Below, piece by piece: positions 1 through 7,704 of a stretch of 64,000 nucleotides of DNA. The translations under genes and the position numbers were made by a program. Source of the DNA: Streptomyces mayonensis. GTDB taxonomy: Bacteria; Actinomycetota; Actinomycetes; Streptomycetales; Streptomycetaceae. The stretch covers positions 31,022-95,021 of the forward strand of contig NZ_JACBYP010000018.1 in the NCBI RefSeq assembly GCF_018982965.1, in the 5' to 3' direction. Numbering within the stretch: position 1 is the stretch's first letter; each line of letters begins with the position of its first letter. The notes under the pieces were generated by a model. It was not told the DNA's origin. It did not search any database and saw only the letters and a list, made by a program, of their open reading frames with translations.

Positions 1-228
1 CACGGCAGCGAGGACGAGGTGACCCAGTGGCAGCACAGCAGGCGCGCGGCCGACGAGGCGATCCGCAAAGACCTGCCCTGGACGCTGGTCACCGAGGCAG
101 GAGCGGGCCACGCGCCCGCCGACCCCGGGCAGGCCGGGCACCGGTACCGCAACATCCACTCGGCTCTGCGGCGGGTTCTGGGGATTCTTCCCGTCACCCG
201 AGCGGCGTCGGCGTCGGCCGGCCGTTGA
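1..228 (+). CDS. C-terminal end of an unrecognised protein (partial)
   Basis: The frame is open from the first base, so this is the last 75 codons of a gene that begins outside the window and ends at TGA 226-228. The tail carries WQHSRRAADEAIRKDLPW and then HRYRNIHSALRRVLG, a basic and probably helical ending followed by Ala/Ser-rich residues. I do not recognise the family and no catalytic motif is visible. An ATG lies within the fragment, but codon use is continuous from base 1, so a truncated gene is the simpler reading. Confidence 0.45.
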   Translation, partial: HGSEDEVTQWQHSRRAADEAIRKDLPWTLVTEAGAGHAPADPGQAGHRYRNIHSALRRVLGILPVTRAASASAGR

Positions 229-791
229 GGCCGGAGGGCCCCAACGCGCGGATCTACGATGCAGTCGCCGGATCGTTGAGCAGCTCGTCGAGGCCGGCGA
301 CGCGGAACGACCGGAGGAGCGCCGAGCAGCTGCCACGGCTACCGCTCGAATAGCCGGACGCCCGCAATATCGACAAAACATCCGTATCAGCGGCTTGGCG
401 TTATTCGGTATCTTATGGCGTCCGGCCGGCGTGCCGACTTTCCGGATTTGCCCTGGACGGCCGGTATTGCGGGGTGGTTGACAGTGGTGCAAGGGTGCCG
501 CGATCCTGTGGGAGGGAAATCCGGTCGGACTTGCAAAAATGTTGGGAGCGCTCCCACTCGATGCATGAATTCGTCTTCTGTCGGAAAGAGAAAGCCCTTT
601 CCAGCGGTCTGTCCTGCCGGCGCCGTCACCGGTGGCCCGGTACGGCACGCTGCATCCCGGGCGGTGCCCTGCGTGGCTGATGCCCGCAGCTCATCAGCCC
701 ACAGCACCGCTCCTGCCCGACGGCCATCAGCCGCAGCGGGCCCGGTTTCGACCGGGCGCATCCGTGATCCCCGAGCATGAGGGAGAACCGC
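229..791. other. Gene-free stretch with one strong operator
   Basis: No convincing coding frame is present on either strand. Bases 360-600 are less GC-rich than the surroundings. The one clear signal is the 14-bp palindrome at 543-556. Short frames crossing this stretch lack ribosome binding sites and recognisable content. Confidence 0.6.
543..556. promoter_or_regulatory. Perfect CebR/CelR-type operator
   Basis: TGGGAGCGCTCCCA is a perfect palindrome and equals the published binding site of the cellobiose repressor CebR (Streptomyces) and CelR (Thermobifida). It sits 235 bp upstream of the RmlD-like gene. Either that gene group is under cello-oligosaccharide control, or the site is left over from a lost cellulase gene. 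Other LacI-family proteins with related recognition helices could also bind it. Confidence 0.6.
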
Positions 792-1775
792 ATGTCTCGC
801 CATATCCTCGTCACAGGCGCCGGCGGAATGTTGGGAAGCCGCCTATTGACGGTGCTCGGCACGGTAAATCCGGGAAACACGGAGGACCTGGAAGTTACCG
901 AAAATGACAATGCAGGCAACTTAGTCACGGGGTGGTCGTACCGCCGCCCCCTTCCCGGACTGCAACGCATCGAGGCCACCTCCCGCGCACAGGTGGACCG
1001 GTACTTCGCCGAACACCTTCCGCAGGTTTGTGTGCACTGCGTCGCCGCCCCCGATGTCCAGGCATGCGAACGCGATCCGCGGATGGCCCACCTGCTGAAC
1101 GCCGCGAGCACCGAGAACGTGGCGCAGGCATGCGCCCGCCACGGCACGAAACTCGTCTATCTCTCCACGGAATACGTCTTCGACGGCTCATCGCGCGACG
1201 GCTATCGCGAGGACGACGCGCCCAATCCGCTGCAGACCTACGGCGAGACCAAGCTCCTCGGCGAGCGGTACGCCGCCCAGGTTCCCGGCGCGCTCACCGT
1301 CCGCCTGCCCGTCCTGTACGGCGACCCCGTCCCGGGCCGCACCCCCACCTGGCTCGAAGCCATGCTGGAAGCGCTGGAGCAGGGCCGCCCGGTGGACCTC
1401 GACGACCACTACGAGCGCCAGCCCACCTGGAGCCACGACGTGGCCGCGGTGCTGGCCCGGGTGATCGCCGACGACCTCACCGGCGTCCTGCACGTGGCGG
1501 CGCAGGAGGGCGCCACCAAGTACGTATGGGGACGGGCCGTCGCCGAGGCGGCGGGGCTGCCGTCAGCCCTGCTGCGACCGTCCCGTCCCTCGCCCGGCGC
1601 GACGGGCGGTGCCCGCAGGCCCGAACGCCCCTGGCTGCGCACCGACCGGCTGGAGTCCCTCGGGCTGCGGCCACCCGCCGGGATCCACCGCCGCGCCGCC
1701 GACTACCTGCGTTCGACAAGCACCTCGACAAGCACCTCGGGAAGCACACCTGGGCAGGCCTCCGCCGGAAGGTGA
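792..1775 (+). CDS. RmlD-like NAD(P)-dependent sugar-nucleotide reductase/epimerase
   Basis: A 327-aa short-chain dehydrogenase of the extended, RmlD-like type. The N-terminal Rossmann motif VTGAGGMLG is at about residues 7-15, the active-site Ser/Thr region reads STEYVFDG, and the catalytic YxxxK is YGETK. These fit a dTDP-4-dehydrorhamnose reductase-like enzyme working on a nucleotide-activated sugar. The substrate cannot be read, and the methionine adenosyltransferase beta-subunit branch of the family is an alternative. ATG 792 is preferred over ATG 777 because GGGAG lies 7-8 nt upstream. The C-terminus ends in a low-complexity STSTSTSTSGS tail encoded by a short tandem repeat (about 1713-1740). 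It is the first gene of a co-directional group ending near 4891. Confidence 0.75.
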   Translation: MSRHILVTGAGGMLGSRLLTVLGTVNPGNTEDLEVTENDNAGNLVTGWSYRRPLPGLQRIEATSRAQVDRYFAEHLPQVCVHCVAAPDVQACERDPRMAHLLNAASTENVAQACARHGTKLVYLSTEYVFDGSSRDGYREDDAPNPLQTYGETKLLGERYAAQVPGALTVRLPVLYGDPVPGRTPTWLEAMLEALEQGRPVDLDDHYERQPTWSHDVAAVLARVIADDLTGVLHVAAQEGATKYVWGRAVAEAAGLPSALLRPSRPSPGATGGARRPERPWLRTDRLESLGLRPPAGIHRRAADYLRSTSTSTSTSGSTPGQASAGR

Positions 1776-1819
1776 CGGCGCCCATGACCGCCTGTCCCTC
1801 TCACAGAAGGAGATCCGTG

Positions 1820-3730
1820 GTGGAAGTCATCGTGTGCAACACAACCTGCCGACGGCACCCGGCGGCCTCGGCCGGGGTGGTCCACCAGGTGCGGGACGCT
1901 GTCCTGGACGGCACGCTCAGCCGTGTCGGCGTGCTGGCCGCCGACACGGCGGCGGACGCCGACGGGCCCGCGCGGTGGCCCGGCGCCGTGGAGTGGACCG
2001 CCCCGGGCCGGGAGCACCAGCGGTACGGGCTCCTCGCCGCCGGACTGCGCCGCGGCACCGGCAGCATGCTGGTGTTCGACTGCGCCTGTGACATCCGACC
2101 CGGCATCCTCGCGGCATTCGCCAACCTCGGCGCCGCTACGGCCCTGGTGACCGACCAGCCGGACCACCCGGCCCGCGCCGCGGCCGCGACCCGCCGGCAG
2201 GGCCGCCACGTGATGCTGGACGGCCTGAACAGCCTGGACGATCGGGATGGCGTACTGGACGCGGACGATCGGGACGGCGCAACCGTCGGCCCGAACGCCA
2301 CGAGTGGCCCGACCGGCCCGGGCTGCGGGAGCCGCATGCCAGCGGGTGGCCCGAGCTGCCCGGACCGCCCGGACGGCGGGAGCCGCCCACCAGCCGTGCA
2401 CGACGCCCCCGACCGGGCCACCGAAGCCCCCTTCAATTTCCTCGGCGCCCTGTTACTCACCGGCGCGGAGCGGCGGCTCCTCGCCGGAATACTCGACTCC
2501 CACGCCTCCCGCCACCCCGACCGTGCGGCCGGCTTCCCCTGGCAGGACGCGATCGGCACCCTGGCCCGCCGTACGCGCATCCGGTGCGCGGTCCTCGCCC
2601 GGGACGTCCACGGGGACGACATGGTGATCGAGGGGAGCCTGGCCGGTGGTTCCCACGCCCGTACCTACATCCGCCTGCACAGCGGCTCCGGGAGCCGTAC
2701 GGTCCGCAAAGAGGCGGTCAGCGCCGGCCTCAGCAAACTGAACGACGAGGTCAGCTGGTTGCACGGCCTGGAGACCACCGCCGGCCGGCACTTCCCCGAC
2801 ATCGTCGCGTCCCGCGTCGAGCCGCACGGCGTCTCGATGGACCTGGCCTACCACCACCTGCCCACCCTCCGGGGGCTGATCCTCACCGGGGAGATCGACG
2901 AGGAGGAGGCCGCCCGCTGGACACGCCGGGTGCTGGCCGTCCTCCGCCGGGACGTGTACCCGGCCGGGGTCCGGCCGGCCCCCGCCGGCTATCTGCGCCG
3001 CACCCACTTGGACCGTATCGAGACCAGGCTTGCGCAGACCGCCGCCGCGCTGGCGGAGCGGCACCGGCTGTGGACGGCGGACAGCCTCCTGGTCAACGGC
3101 GTCCGGCTGCGCAACGCCCGCGCCCTCGTGGCCGACCTCGTCCGCGACGAAACGGCGCTGCGCATGCTCACCCCCGACCGGCTGGTGCGTACGCACGGCG
3201 ACCCGCACTTCGACAACATCCTCGTCGACCGGCACAACCATCGCTTCCTGCTGATCGACCCCAGAGGGAACGCCGGCTACGACCCCGCGTACGACCTGGG
3301 CAAGGTCTGGCACTCCGTCAACTCCCTGTACGACCTGATCCACGCGGGCCATGTGGAGGTGGCGGCCGGCGCCGACGGCATCGACTACACCTTCACATCC
3401 CCCCACCTCGTGGCGTTCTACCGCCGGATCCGCGAGCGCGTGCACGCCTGGCTCACCGCGACGGGCTGGCACCAGGACGACCCGCACTGGCTGCTCAAGG
3501 TCCGCTTCGCGGAGGCCGCCCACATGTGCAGCGTCATGCCGTTCCACATCGCGCACGACCAGCGCGAGACCGTCGTGCTCGCCTGCTACGCCCGCGGGCT
3601 GGAACTGATCAACGACCTCCACCGCGACTTGATGGCCGCCCGCCCCCGCGCCCGCCCCGTCCGGGACGACGCGCTGAGCGGGCCGCGCCGTACACCGCTG
3701 ATGGACCGGACAGAAGCCGTACACCGCTGA
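1820..3730 (+). CDS. Two-part protein with C-terminal aminoglycoside-phosphotransferase-fold kinase
   Basis: 636 aa. The C-terminal half has the phosphotransferase (APH/choline kinase) signature: HGDPHFDNIL at about residues 459-468 (Brenner motif, catalytic Asp) and LIDPRG about 20 residues later in the metal-binding position. It should phosphorylate a small molecule, probably a sugar or alcohol. The N-terminal ~200 residues include FDCACDIRPGILAAFANLG and vaguely resemble a nucleotidyltransferase fold, without motifs I can assign; a Gly/Asp-rich linker follows. AAGGAG at 1807-1812 supports GTG 1820, with GTG 1817 as an alternative. A much longer frame upstream is an artefact of base composition. 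The C-terminus has been altered by a 29-bp duplication (3687-3744). Confidence 0.7.
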   Translation: MEVIVCNTTCRRHPAASAGVVHQVRDAVLDGTLSRVGVLAADTAADADGPARWPGAVEWTAPGREHQRYGLLAAGLRRGTGSMLVFDCACDIRPGILAAFANLGAATALVTDQPDHPARAAAATRRQGRHVMLDGLNSLDDRDGVLDADDRDGATVGPNATSGPTGPGCGSRMPAGGPSCPDRPDGGSRPPAVHDAPDRATEAPFNFLGALLLTGAERRLLAGILDSHASRHPDRAAGFPWQDAIGTLARRTRIRCAVLARDVHGDDMVIEGSLAGGSHARTYIRLHSGSGSRTVRKEAVSAGLSKLNDEVSWLHGLETTAGRHFPDIVASRVEPHGVSMDLAYHHLPTLRGLILTGEIDEEEAARWTRRVLAVLRRDVYPAGVRPAPAGYLRRTHLDRIETRLAQTAAALAERHRLWTADSLLVNGVRLRNARALVADLVRDETALRMLTPDRLVRTHGDPHFDNILVDRHNHRFLLIDPRGNAGYDPAYDLGKVWHSVNSLYDLIHAGHVEVAAGADGIDYTFTSPHLVAFYRRIRERVHAWLTATGWHQDDPHWLLKVRFAEAAHMCSVMPFHIAHDQRETVVLACYARGLELINDLHRDLMAARPRARPVRDDALSGPRRTPLMDRTEAVHR

Positions 3731-3744
3731 TGGACCCGACAGAA
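3687..3744 (+). repeat. 29-bp tandem duplication across the kinase stop codon
   Basis: Two adjacent 29-bp copies (3687-3715 and 3716-3744) differ at one position. Since 29 is not a multiple of three, the second copy is read in another frame and gives the present ending AVHR and TGA at 3728-3730. Without the duplication the frame would run to TAG at 3775-3777, overlapping the start of the cupin gene. Confidence 0.85.
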
Positions 3745-3767
3745 ACTGACGGAGAGGAGCCCGCGGG

Positions 3768-4169
3768 ATGCGTGTAGTACACCGGGCCGACCTGGCACCG
3801 GTCGGTCGCCCCGACGGCCGGACCGTGCTGTCCCTGCTCGACCTTCCGGTGGACGTGCCGGTGGACCGTGCCGGCGTCCTCTACGTCGAGCACCCCGCCG
3901 ACTTCACCGAGGGAAGGCACTACCACCGGCACCTGTACGAGGTGTTCTACTTCCTGGACGACGCCGACTACTGGGTCGCCGGCGAACTGGTCCGGCTGGC
4001 GGCCGGCGACCTGCTCGTCCTGGAGCCGAACGACGCGCACGGCGCGCTGCCGGTGCCGCACCCCGTCCGGCTCCTCGTCTTCCACCTGCCCAAGGTCCCC
4101 GGCGACAAGGTGGAGGTGCCCACGGGCCCCGCCCTTGCCGCCTCCCCCGAACAGGAGACACCGCGGTGA
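3768..4169 (+). CDS. Small single-domain cupin
   Basis: 133-aa cupin. Motif 1 reads HYHRHLYEVFYF, giving the two His and the Glu of a metal site. Motif 2 follows in GDLLVLEPNDAHGALPV with the last His. Such proteins act as sugar or metabolite isomerases, epimerases or binding proteins; the exact role cannot be read. GGAGAGGAG lies 8-9 nt before ATG 3768. Its TGA (4167-4169) overlaps the GTG of the next gene, so the two are probably translationally coupled. Its place between a kinase and a HAD protein suggests a shared small-molecule pathway. Confidence 0.75.
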   Translation: MRVVHRADLAPVGRPDGRTVLSLLDLPVDVPVDRAGVLYVEHPADFTEGRHYHRHLYEVFYFLDDADYWVAGELVRLAAGDLLVLEPNDAHGALPVPHPVRLLVFHLPKVPGDKVEVPTGPALAASPEQETPR

Positions 4170-4891
4170 CCGTCGAAGGCTGCATGTTCGACTTCTCAGG
4201 CACGCTCATGCGGATCGAGCCTGCCGCCGACTGGCTTCGCGCGGTCCTGACCGAAACCGGCACCGCCGCCACCGAGGCGGAGGTCGAGGAGTACGCCGCC
4301 CGGCTGGAACGCTGCGGCGCACAGCCCGGCGGTGCCTCCCCGCAGTCCCTGCCTTCCCCTCTCGACGGGCTGTGGCAGGAACGCGACCTGTCCGCCGACC
4401 GCCACCGCGCCGCGTACGCCGCTCTGGCCCGCCAGGCGGACCTCCCTTGGGGCCGGACGGTGTACGACGCCCTGTACGCCCGCCACATGACGCCGTCTGC
4501 GTGGCGGCCCTACCCGGACACTGCGGAGGTACTGACCGAGTTGCGCAGGCGCGACGTGCCGGTGGCAGTGGTCAGCAACATCGGCTGGGACCTGCGCCCC
4601 GTGCTGCGCGCCCACGGCCTCGCGGACCTGGTGAAGGCGTTCGTGCTCAGCTACGAGCACGGCGTGCAGAAGCCCGACCCCGCCCTGTTCCGCACCGCCT
4701 GCCAGGCGCTGGGCCTCCCGCCCGAGCAGGTGGTGATGGTCGGGGACGACCGCCACGCCGACACCGGCGCGCTGGCCCTCGGCTGCCCCGTCCACCTGGT
4801 CGACCACCTCCCGGCCTACGCCCGCCCAGCCGGCCTGCGCCCCGTCCTCGACCTCGTCCGCAAGGGCAACCCAGAACTGGTCACCCGCTGA
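4166..4891 (+). CDS. HAD-superfamily hydrolase with DxSGT motif I
   Basis: 241 aa. HAD motif I is FDFSGTL: the nucleophilic Asp is kept, but the second Asp of the usual DxDGT, which acts as acid/base in phosphatases, is Ser. Motif II is VVSN, the motif III Lys lies in VQKPDPALF, and motif IV is VGDDRHAD. A cap of about 100 residues follows motif I. With the neighbouring kinase and sugar-nucleotide reductase, a phosphosugar or other phosphoester is a reasonable substrate, but the Ser change means activity should not be assumed. The GTG start overlaps the cupin stop by 4 nt, with ACAGGAG upstream. Confidence 0.75.
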   Translation: MTVEGCMFDFSGTLMRIEPAADWLRAVLTETGTAATEAEVEEYAARLERCGAQPGGASPQSLPSPLDGLWQERDLSADRHRAAYAALARQADLPWGRTVYDALYARHMTPSAWRPYPDTAEVLTELRRRDVPVAVVSNIGWDLRPVLRAHGLADLVKAFVLSYEHGVQKPDPALFRTACQALGLPPEQVVMVGDDRHADTGALALGCPVHLVDHLPAYARPAGLRPVLDLVRKGNPELVTR

Positions 4892-4979
4892 GCAGCCGGC
4901 ATTCCGGCGGTGACACTCGTCGCGCCCGCGGTGGTAGGCACGGCTGCGCAGGAAGCACCGGCGGGCGGCTGCATCAATA

Positions 4980-5019
4980 CACGATTTCCTGAATTCACGA
5001 TTCCCTGTATCGTCGTGGT
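4980..5019 (+). promoter_or_regulatory. Direct repeat and candidate leaderless promoter of the cmtR-type gene
   Basis: CACGATTTCCTG (4980-4991) and CACGATTCCCTG (4996-5007) form an 11/12 direct repeat with 16-bp period. TATCGT (5008-5013) is a possible -10 box placing transcription at or near GTG 5020, which has no ribosome binding site. ArsR/SmtB sensors usually bind over their own promoter, so this is the natural operator candidate. Confidence 0.45.
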
Positions 5020-5355
5020 GTGCTGACTGCTGCCCCCGACATTGAGGTGCTGGCCCGGTTCGGCCGCGCGCTGGCCGAACCGATCCGCTGCCGCATCCTG
5101 CTCGCCCTGCGCGAGGCCCCCGCCTATCCGGCCGACCTTGCCGACATGCTGGGCGTCTCCCGGACCCGGTTGTCGAACCACCTGGCGTGCCTGCGCGACT
5201 GCGGCCTGGTCGTCACGGTCCCCGACGGCCGCCGCACCCGCTACGAGTTGGCCGACGAACGACTCGGCCACGCGCTGGACGACTTGCGCACCGCCGTGCT
5301 GGCCGTGGAGAGCGACCGCACATGCGTCGAAGCCGACGAGAAGGGGTGCTGCTGA
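5020..5355 (+). CDS. cmtR: CmtR-like ArsR/SmtB-family metal-sensing repressor
   Basis: 111 aa. The winged helix covers about residues 15-85, with the recognition region SRTRLSNHLACLRDCG. The two Cys in CLRDCG match the Cys57 and Cys61 ligands of Mycobacterium CmtR, a Cd(II)/Pb(II) sensor, and a third Cys in the tail (CVEADEKGCC) corresponds to its Cys102; two more Cys end the protein. It probably represses itself and the exporter that starts 2 nt after its stop, with release on binding soft metal ions. GTG 5020 lacks a ribosome binding site, so the message may be leaderless. Confidence 0.8.
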   Translation: MLTAAPDIEVLARFGRALAEPIRCRILLALREAPAYPADLADMLGVSRTRLSNHLACLRDCGLVVTVPDGRRTRYELADERLGHALDDLRTAVLAVESDRTCVEADEKGCC

Positions 5356-5357
5356 CC

Positions 5358-6107
5358 ATGAGGGCAGAGGTATCCACGTCCCCCGGCCCTTCTCCGGCCC
5401 GACGAGAAGCGCTGGCGAAGCGGATACGGCTGCTGGTCGCCGCGACGATCACCTACAACGTCGTCGAGGCGGTCGTCGCCCTCACCGCCGGCACGCTCGC
5501 CTCGTCCACCGCACTGATCGGCTTCGGCCTGGACTCCGTCGTCGAGGTGTCCTCCGCGGCCGCGGTCGCCTGGCAGTTCTCCGCAGCCGATCACGCGGTG
5601 CGTCAGGCCCGGGAGAAGACGACGCTCCGGATCATCGCCGGGTCGTTCTTCGCGCTCGCTGCGTACGTCACCGTCGACGCGGTCCGCGCCCTGGCCGGAA
5701 CCGGCGAGGCCGAGCGTTCCGTCCCCGGCATCGTGCTCGCCGCGCTTTCCCTTGCGATCATGCCGTTTCTGTCCGCCGCTCAGCGAGGGGCCGGGAGCGA
5801 ACTCGGATCCGCCTCGGCAGTGGCGGACTCCAAACAGACGTTGCTGTGCACGTACCTCTCGGCGGTACTGCTGGCGGGCCTCGTCCTCAACGCCACCCTC
5901 GGCTGGTCCTGGGCCGACCCGATCGCCGCGCTGGTCATCGCCGGCATCGCCGTCAAGGAAGGACGCGACGCCTGGCAGGGCAAGGGCTGCTGCGCCCCCG
6001 TCACTCCGGCCGGCGCGGGGACCGCCGCGGCCGACGCCGACGAGGACGCGTGCGGCTGCCAACCGGGCCGCACCTGCTGCACAACGGGAGCGAAGGCCGG
6101 TCGGTGA
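5358..6107 (+). CDS. Cation diffusion facilitator-type metal exporter with Cys-rich tail
   Basis: 249-aa membrane protein of the cation-efflux family with about six hydrophobic segments. Acidic residues lie in or next to them, for example FGLDSVVEVSS and DSKQTLL, as in the metal path of CDF exporters. The cytoplasmic tail has a cluster of Cys (GKGCCAP, CGCQPGRTCC), suited to binding thiophilic metals. It starts at ATG 5358, 2 nt after the cmtR stop, with AAGGGG about 11 nt upstream, so sensor and pump are one operon. Export of Cd, Pb or Zn is inferred from the paired sensor. Confidence 0.8.
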   Translation: MRAEVSTSPGPSPARREALAKRIRLLVAATITYNVVEAVVALTAGTLASSTALIGFGLDSVVEVSSAAAVAWQFSAADHAVRQAREKTTLRIIAGSFFALAAYVTVDAVRALAGTGEAERSVPGIVLAALSLAIMPFLSAAQRGAGSELGSASAVADSKQTLLCTYLSAVLLAGLVLNATLGWSWADPIAALVIAGIAVKEGRDAWQGKGCCAPVTPAGAGTAAADADEDACGCQPGRTCCTTGAKAGR

Positions 6108-6419
6108 GTTTCTGCGTACAGGTGAGAGTCGCCCTCTCCCCGGCGCGGGCCGATTCGCTTTCGGTATCCGCGCCGACCTCATGGGCATGGAAGGCGGCAG
6201 CGTACCCAGCCGTTGAAGCCTTCCAGAGCGCGGCATCGGCGCGGGCGATCTCTTGCCACGCCGCAGCGTTGGCAGCGGCGAACGCCTCCTTGGCCTCCGC
6301 TGGTGCGGTGTGCCAGGAGGAGAAAAGGCAGGCGAAGAGGAGGTGCTGGAGCTGCTGGCTCCAGGGCTGTCGGCCGGGACGTGATCAACTTCGCCCGAAA
6401 GTGTGAGGGAACCCCCGGC
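6108..6419. other. Gene-poor stretch between metal exporter and attL
   Basis: No complete gene is supported. On the minus strand one frame reads as an Ala-rich helical stretch (AEAKEAFAAANAAAWQEIAR and following) from about 6315 down towards 6110, without a clear start. It could be a decayed gene. On the plus strand the end of a flavoprotein gene is present at 6331-6384. Confidence 0.4.
6331..6384 (+). pseudogene. Fragment: last codons of a flavoprotein gene
   Basis: Read in one frame this gives AGEEEVLELLAPGLSAGT and a stop, against RWEEVLELLAPRLSTRS at the end of the complete flavoprotein at 18786-19331. DNA similarity continues just past the stop (CGTGATCA in both). No upstream part of the gene is present. 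It is a remnant of a second, related gene, probably left by an earlier element at this locus. Confidence 0.6.
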
Positions 6420-6508
6420 TCAGGGCCACACCAAGCAGTACGGCTGGTGCCCCGCCTCATGCAGCCGGTGGCTGAAGTCCTGCCATTCGTGGAGCGATTG
6501 AACGCGGC
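6420..6508 (-). mobile_element. attL: displaced 3' end of the target gene
   Basis: Read on the minus strand, 6494 to 6420 encodes the same 24 residues plus stop (ending GHQPYCLVWP) as the complete gene at 29953-30390, with 65 of 75 bases identical and every difference synonymous. An identical 23-bp core lies at 6448-6470. Weaker similarity with a small deletion runs to about 6508 (codons for AFN). This is the expected left junction of an element that inserted into the 3' end of that gene and brought a replacement end. Confidence 0.85.
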
Positions 6509-6602
6509 GGGGCGCTGACCTGGTGCTTCTCGGTGAAGTGTGCGTTGACCTGCGGAAACTGCTTTCGGTAGTTCTCACGGGTCAACGCCGTTTCCCGGGC
6601 TC

Positions 6603-6621
6603 ATGTGCCCTGGATGTGCCC
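6603..6621 (+). repeat. Left arm-type repeats (ATGTGCCC pair)
   Basis: ATGTGCCC occurs at 6603-6610 and 6614-6621, an 11-bp period, about 100 bp inside attL. The same pair, orientation and spacing recur near attR (29856-29874). Tyrosine integrases bind such short arm sites around attP. Confidence 0.55.
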
Positions 6622-6750
6622 TGTCCTGGCTGCAGAGTCGGCTGGGAAGCGCACGCCTGCCCGGCGCATACATGAGGCCGTCTTGCTCACTGCTTCTGAC
6701 CCTGGTCACATGGTCATTGGTCTTTTGGTGGGATGCGAAACGGGGGACGC

Positions 6751-7569
6751 GTGAGCGGATTACGGGTCTCTGTGTGGAAACGTTACGGACATGACCGTCT
6801 CTACGTGAATCAGCCGGACGGCACGAAGGTCGCCTGGCTCGACCGCCGCACGGGGTCTCTGGAGCTTCTGGTCGAGGAGCAGCGGGACGCGGTACTCGAC
6901 GCCCTCGCTCCCTACCTTGCTACTTCTTCTTTGCCGGTAGTGCACAAGGCACTGCGCTCTGAAGACGACCTTGTGGGGAACCGCCCAGGAGACGCGCTGC
7001 AGAGGAAGGTGGACGAACTGGCACCCGGCTTCTGGCGGTGGGTGTTGGCCAGGATGTCCGGTAGGCGTCTGGAGGTGGACAGCTGGCGCACCGGACTGGC
7101 CGGTGAGCGCCGGGTGGGGGTGGAGTTGGAGAGGCTGGCGTGGCGAGGCTGGCGAGTACTGCATTCCATACCCCTGGCAGGCGATGTCGACATCGACCAC
7201 GTCCTGATCGGTCCGGGCGGAGCCTTTTGCGTCAACACGAAGTGCCACCGCGGTGCGCGTGTGTGGGTGGGCGACGACTCGGTTCGGATAGGCGGCCAGT
7301 CGTACCCCTACGTGCGGAAGAGTCGAGCCGAGGCGCGTCGGGCATCGAGCGCGCTGACGCGTGCGTGTGGCTTTCCCGTCGAGGTTCAGCCGGTGCTTGC
7401 CTTCGTTGCGGTGGCAGAGCTGCAGGTCGTGCCGTCGCTTCACGACGTGCGTGTCCTTCAGGAGCGCGACATCGCGACGTTCAAGCACCCCAAGGCTGGC
7501 TGGGGACCGGACAAGGTCGAGTTGGTGTACATGGCGGCACGTGATCGCCGCACGTGGGTTCGCCCCTGA
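6751..7569 (+). CDS. NERD-domain (nuclease-related) protein
   Basis: 272 aa. After ~105 residues of unassigned N-terminus comes a NERD domain: GERRVGVELERLAWRGWRV, then DVDIDHVLIGPGGAFCVNTK. The Asp pair (about 147 and 149) and Lys 164 fit the PD-(D/E)XK-like core of NERD; the usual Glu before the Lys is Asn-Thr here, a change that may affect cleavage. NERD proteins are proposed nucleases and often accompany helicases or kinases. GTG 6751 is chosen over ATG 6733 because GGGGGA precedes it. It is the first gene inside the element and lies 135 bp upstream of the helicase-nuclease gene on the same strand. Confidence 0.75.
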   Translation: MSGLRVSVWKRYGHDRLYVNQPDGTKVAWLDRRTGSLELLVEEQRDAVLDALAPYLATSSLPVVHKALRSEDDLVGNRPGDALQRKVDELAPGFWRWVLARMSGRRLEVDSWRTGLAGERRVGVELERLAWRGWRVLHSIPLAGDVDIDHVLIGPGGAFCVNTKCHRGARVWVGDDSVRIGGQSYPYVRKSRAEARRASSALTRACGFPVEVQPVLAFVAVAELQVVPSLHDVRVLQERDIATFKHPKAGWGPDKVELVYMAARDRRTWVRP

Positions 7570-7704
7570 ACGGTTGGCTGGGTTACAGCCAATTTCCGCA
7601 GAATGTGGCTGGTTTACGTCATTACTCGCCGGTCCTTGTTGAAGGCCGCGCTTCTCTCCCACATCCTGGAAGGCTTTCCGTTGAGCCATGATCTGGGGGG
7701 ATAG

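Noticed and set aside
474..680. Small frame next to the CebR box as a possible target gene
   Set aside because: It begins before the operator, has no ribosome binding site and no recognisable content.
1713..1745. Short tandem repeat at the end of the reductase gene as a regulatory element
   Set aside because: It is in frame and encodes a plain Ser/Thr-rich tail, so coding low complexity explains it.
932..1819. A long plus-strand frame continuous with the kinase gene upstream of 1820
   Set aside because: It overlaps the reductase gene in another frame and is Arg/Pro-rich, typical of a GC-driven open frame. The kinase has its own ribosome binding site at 1807-1812.
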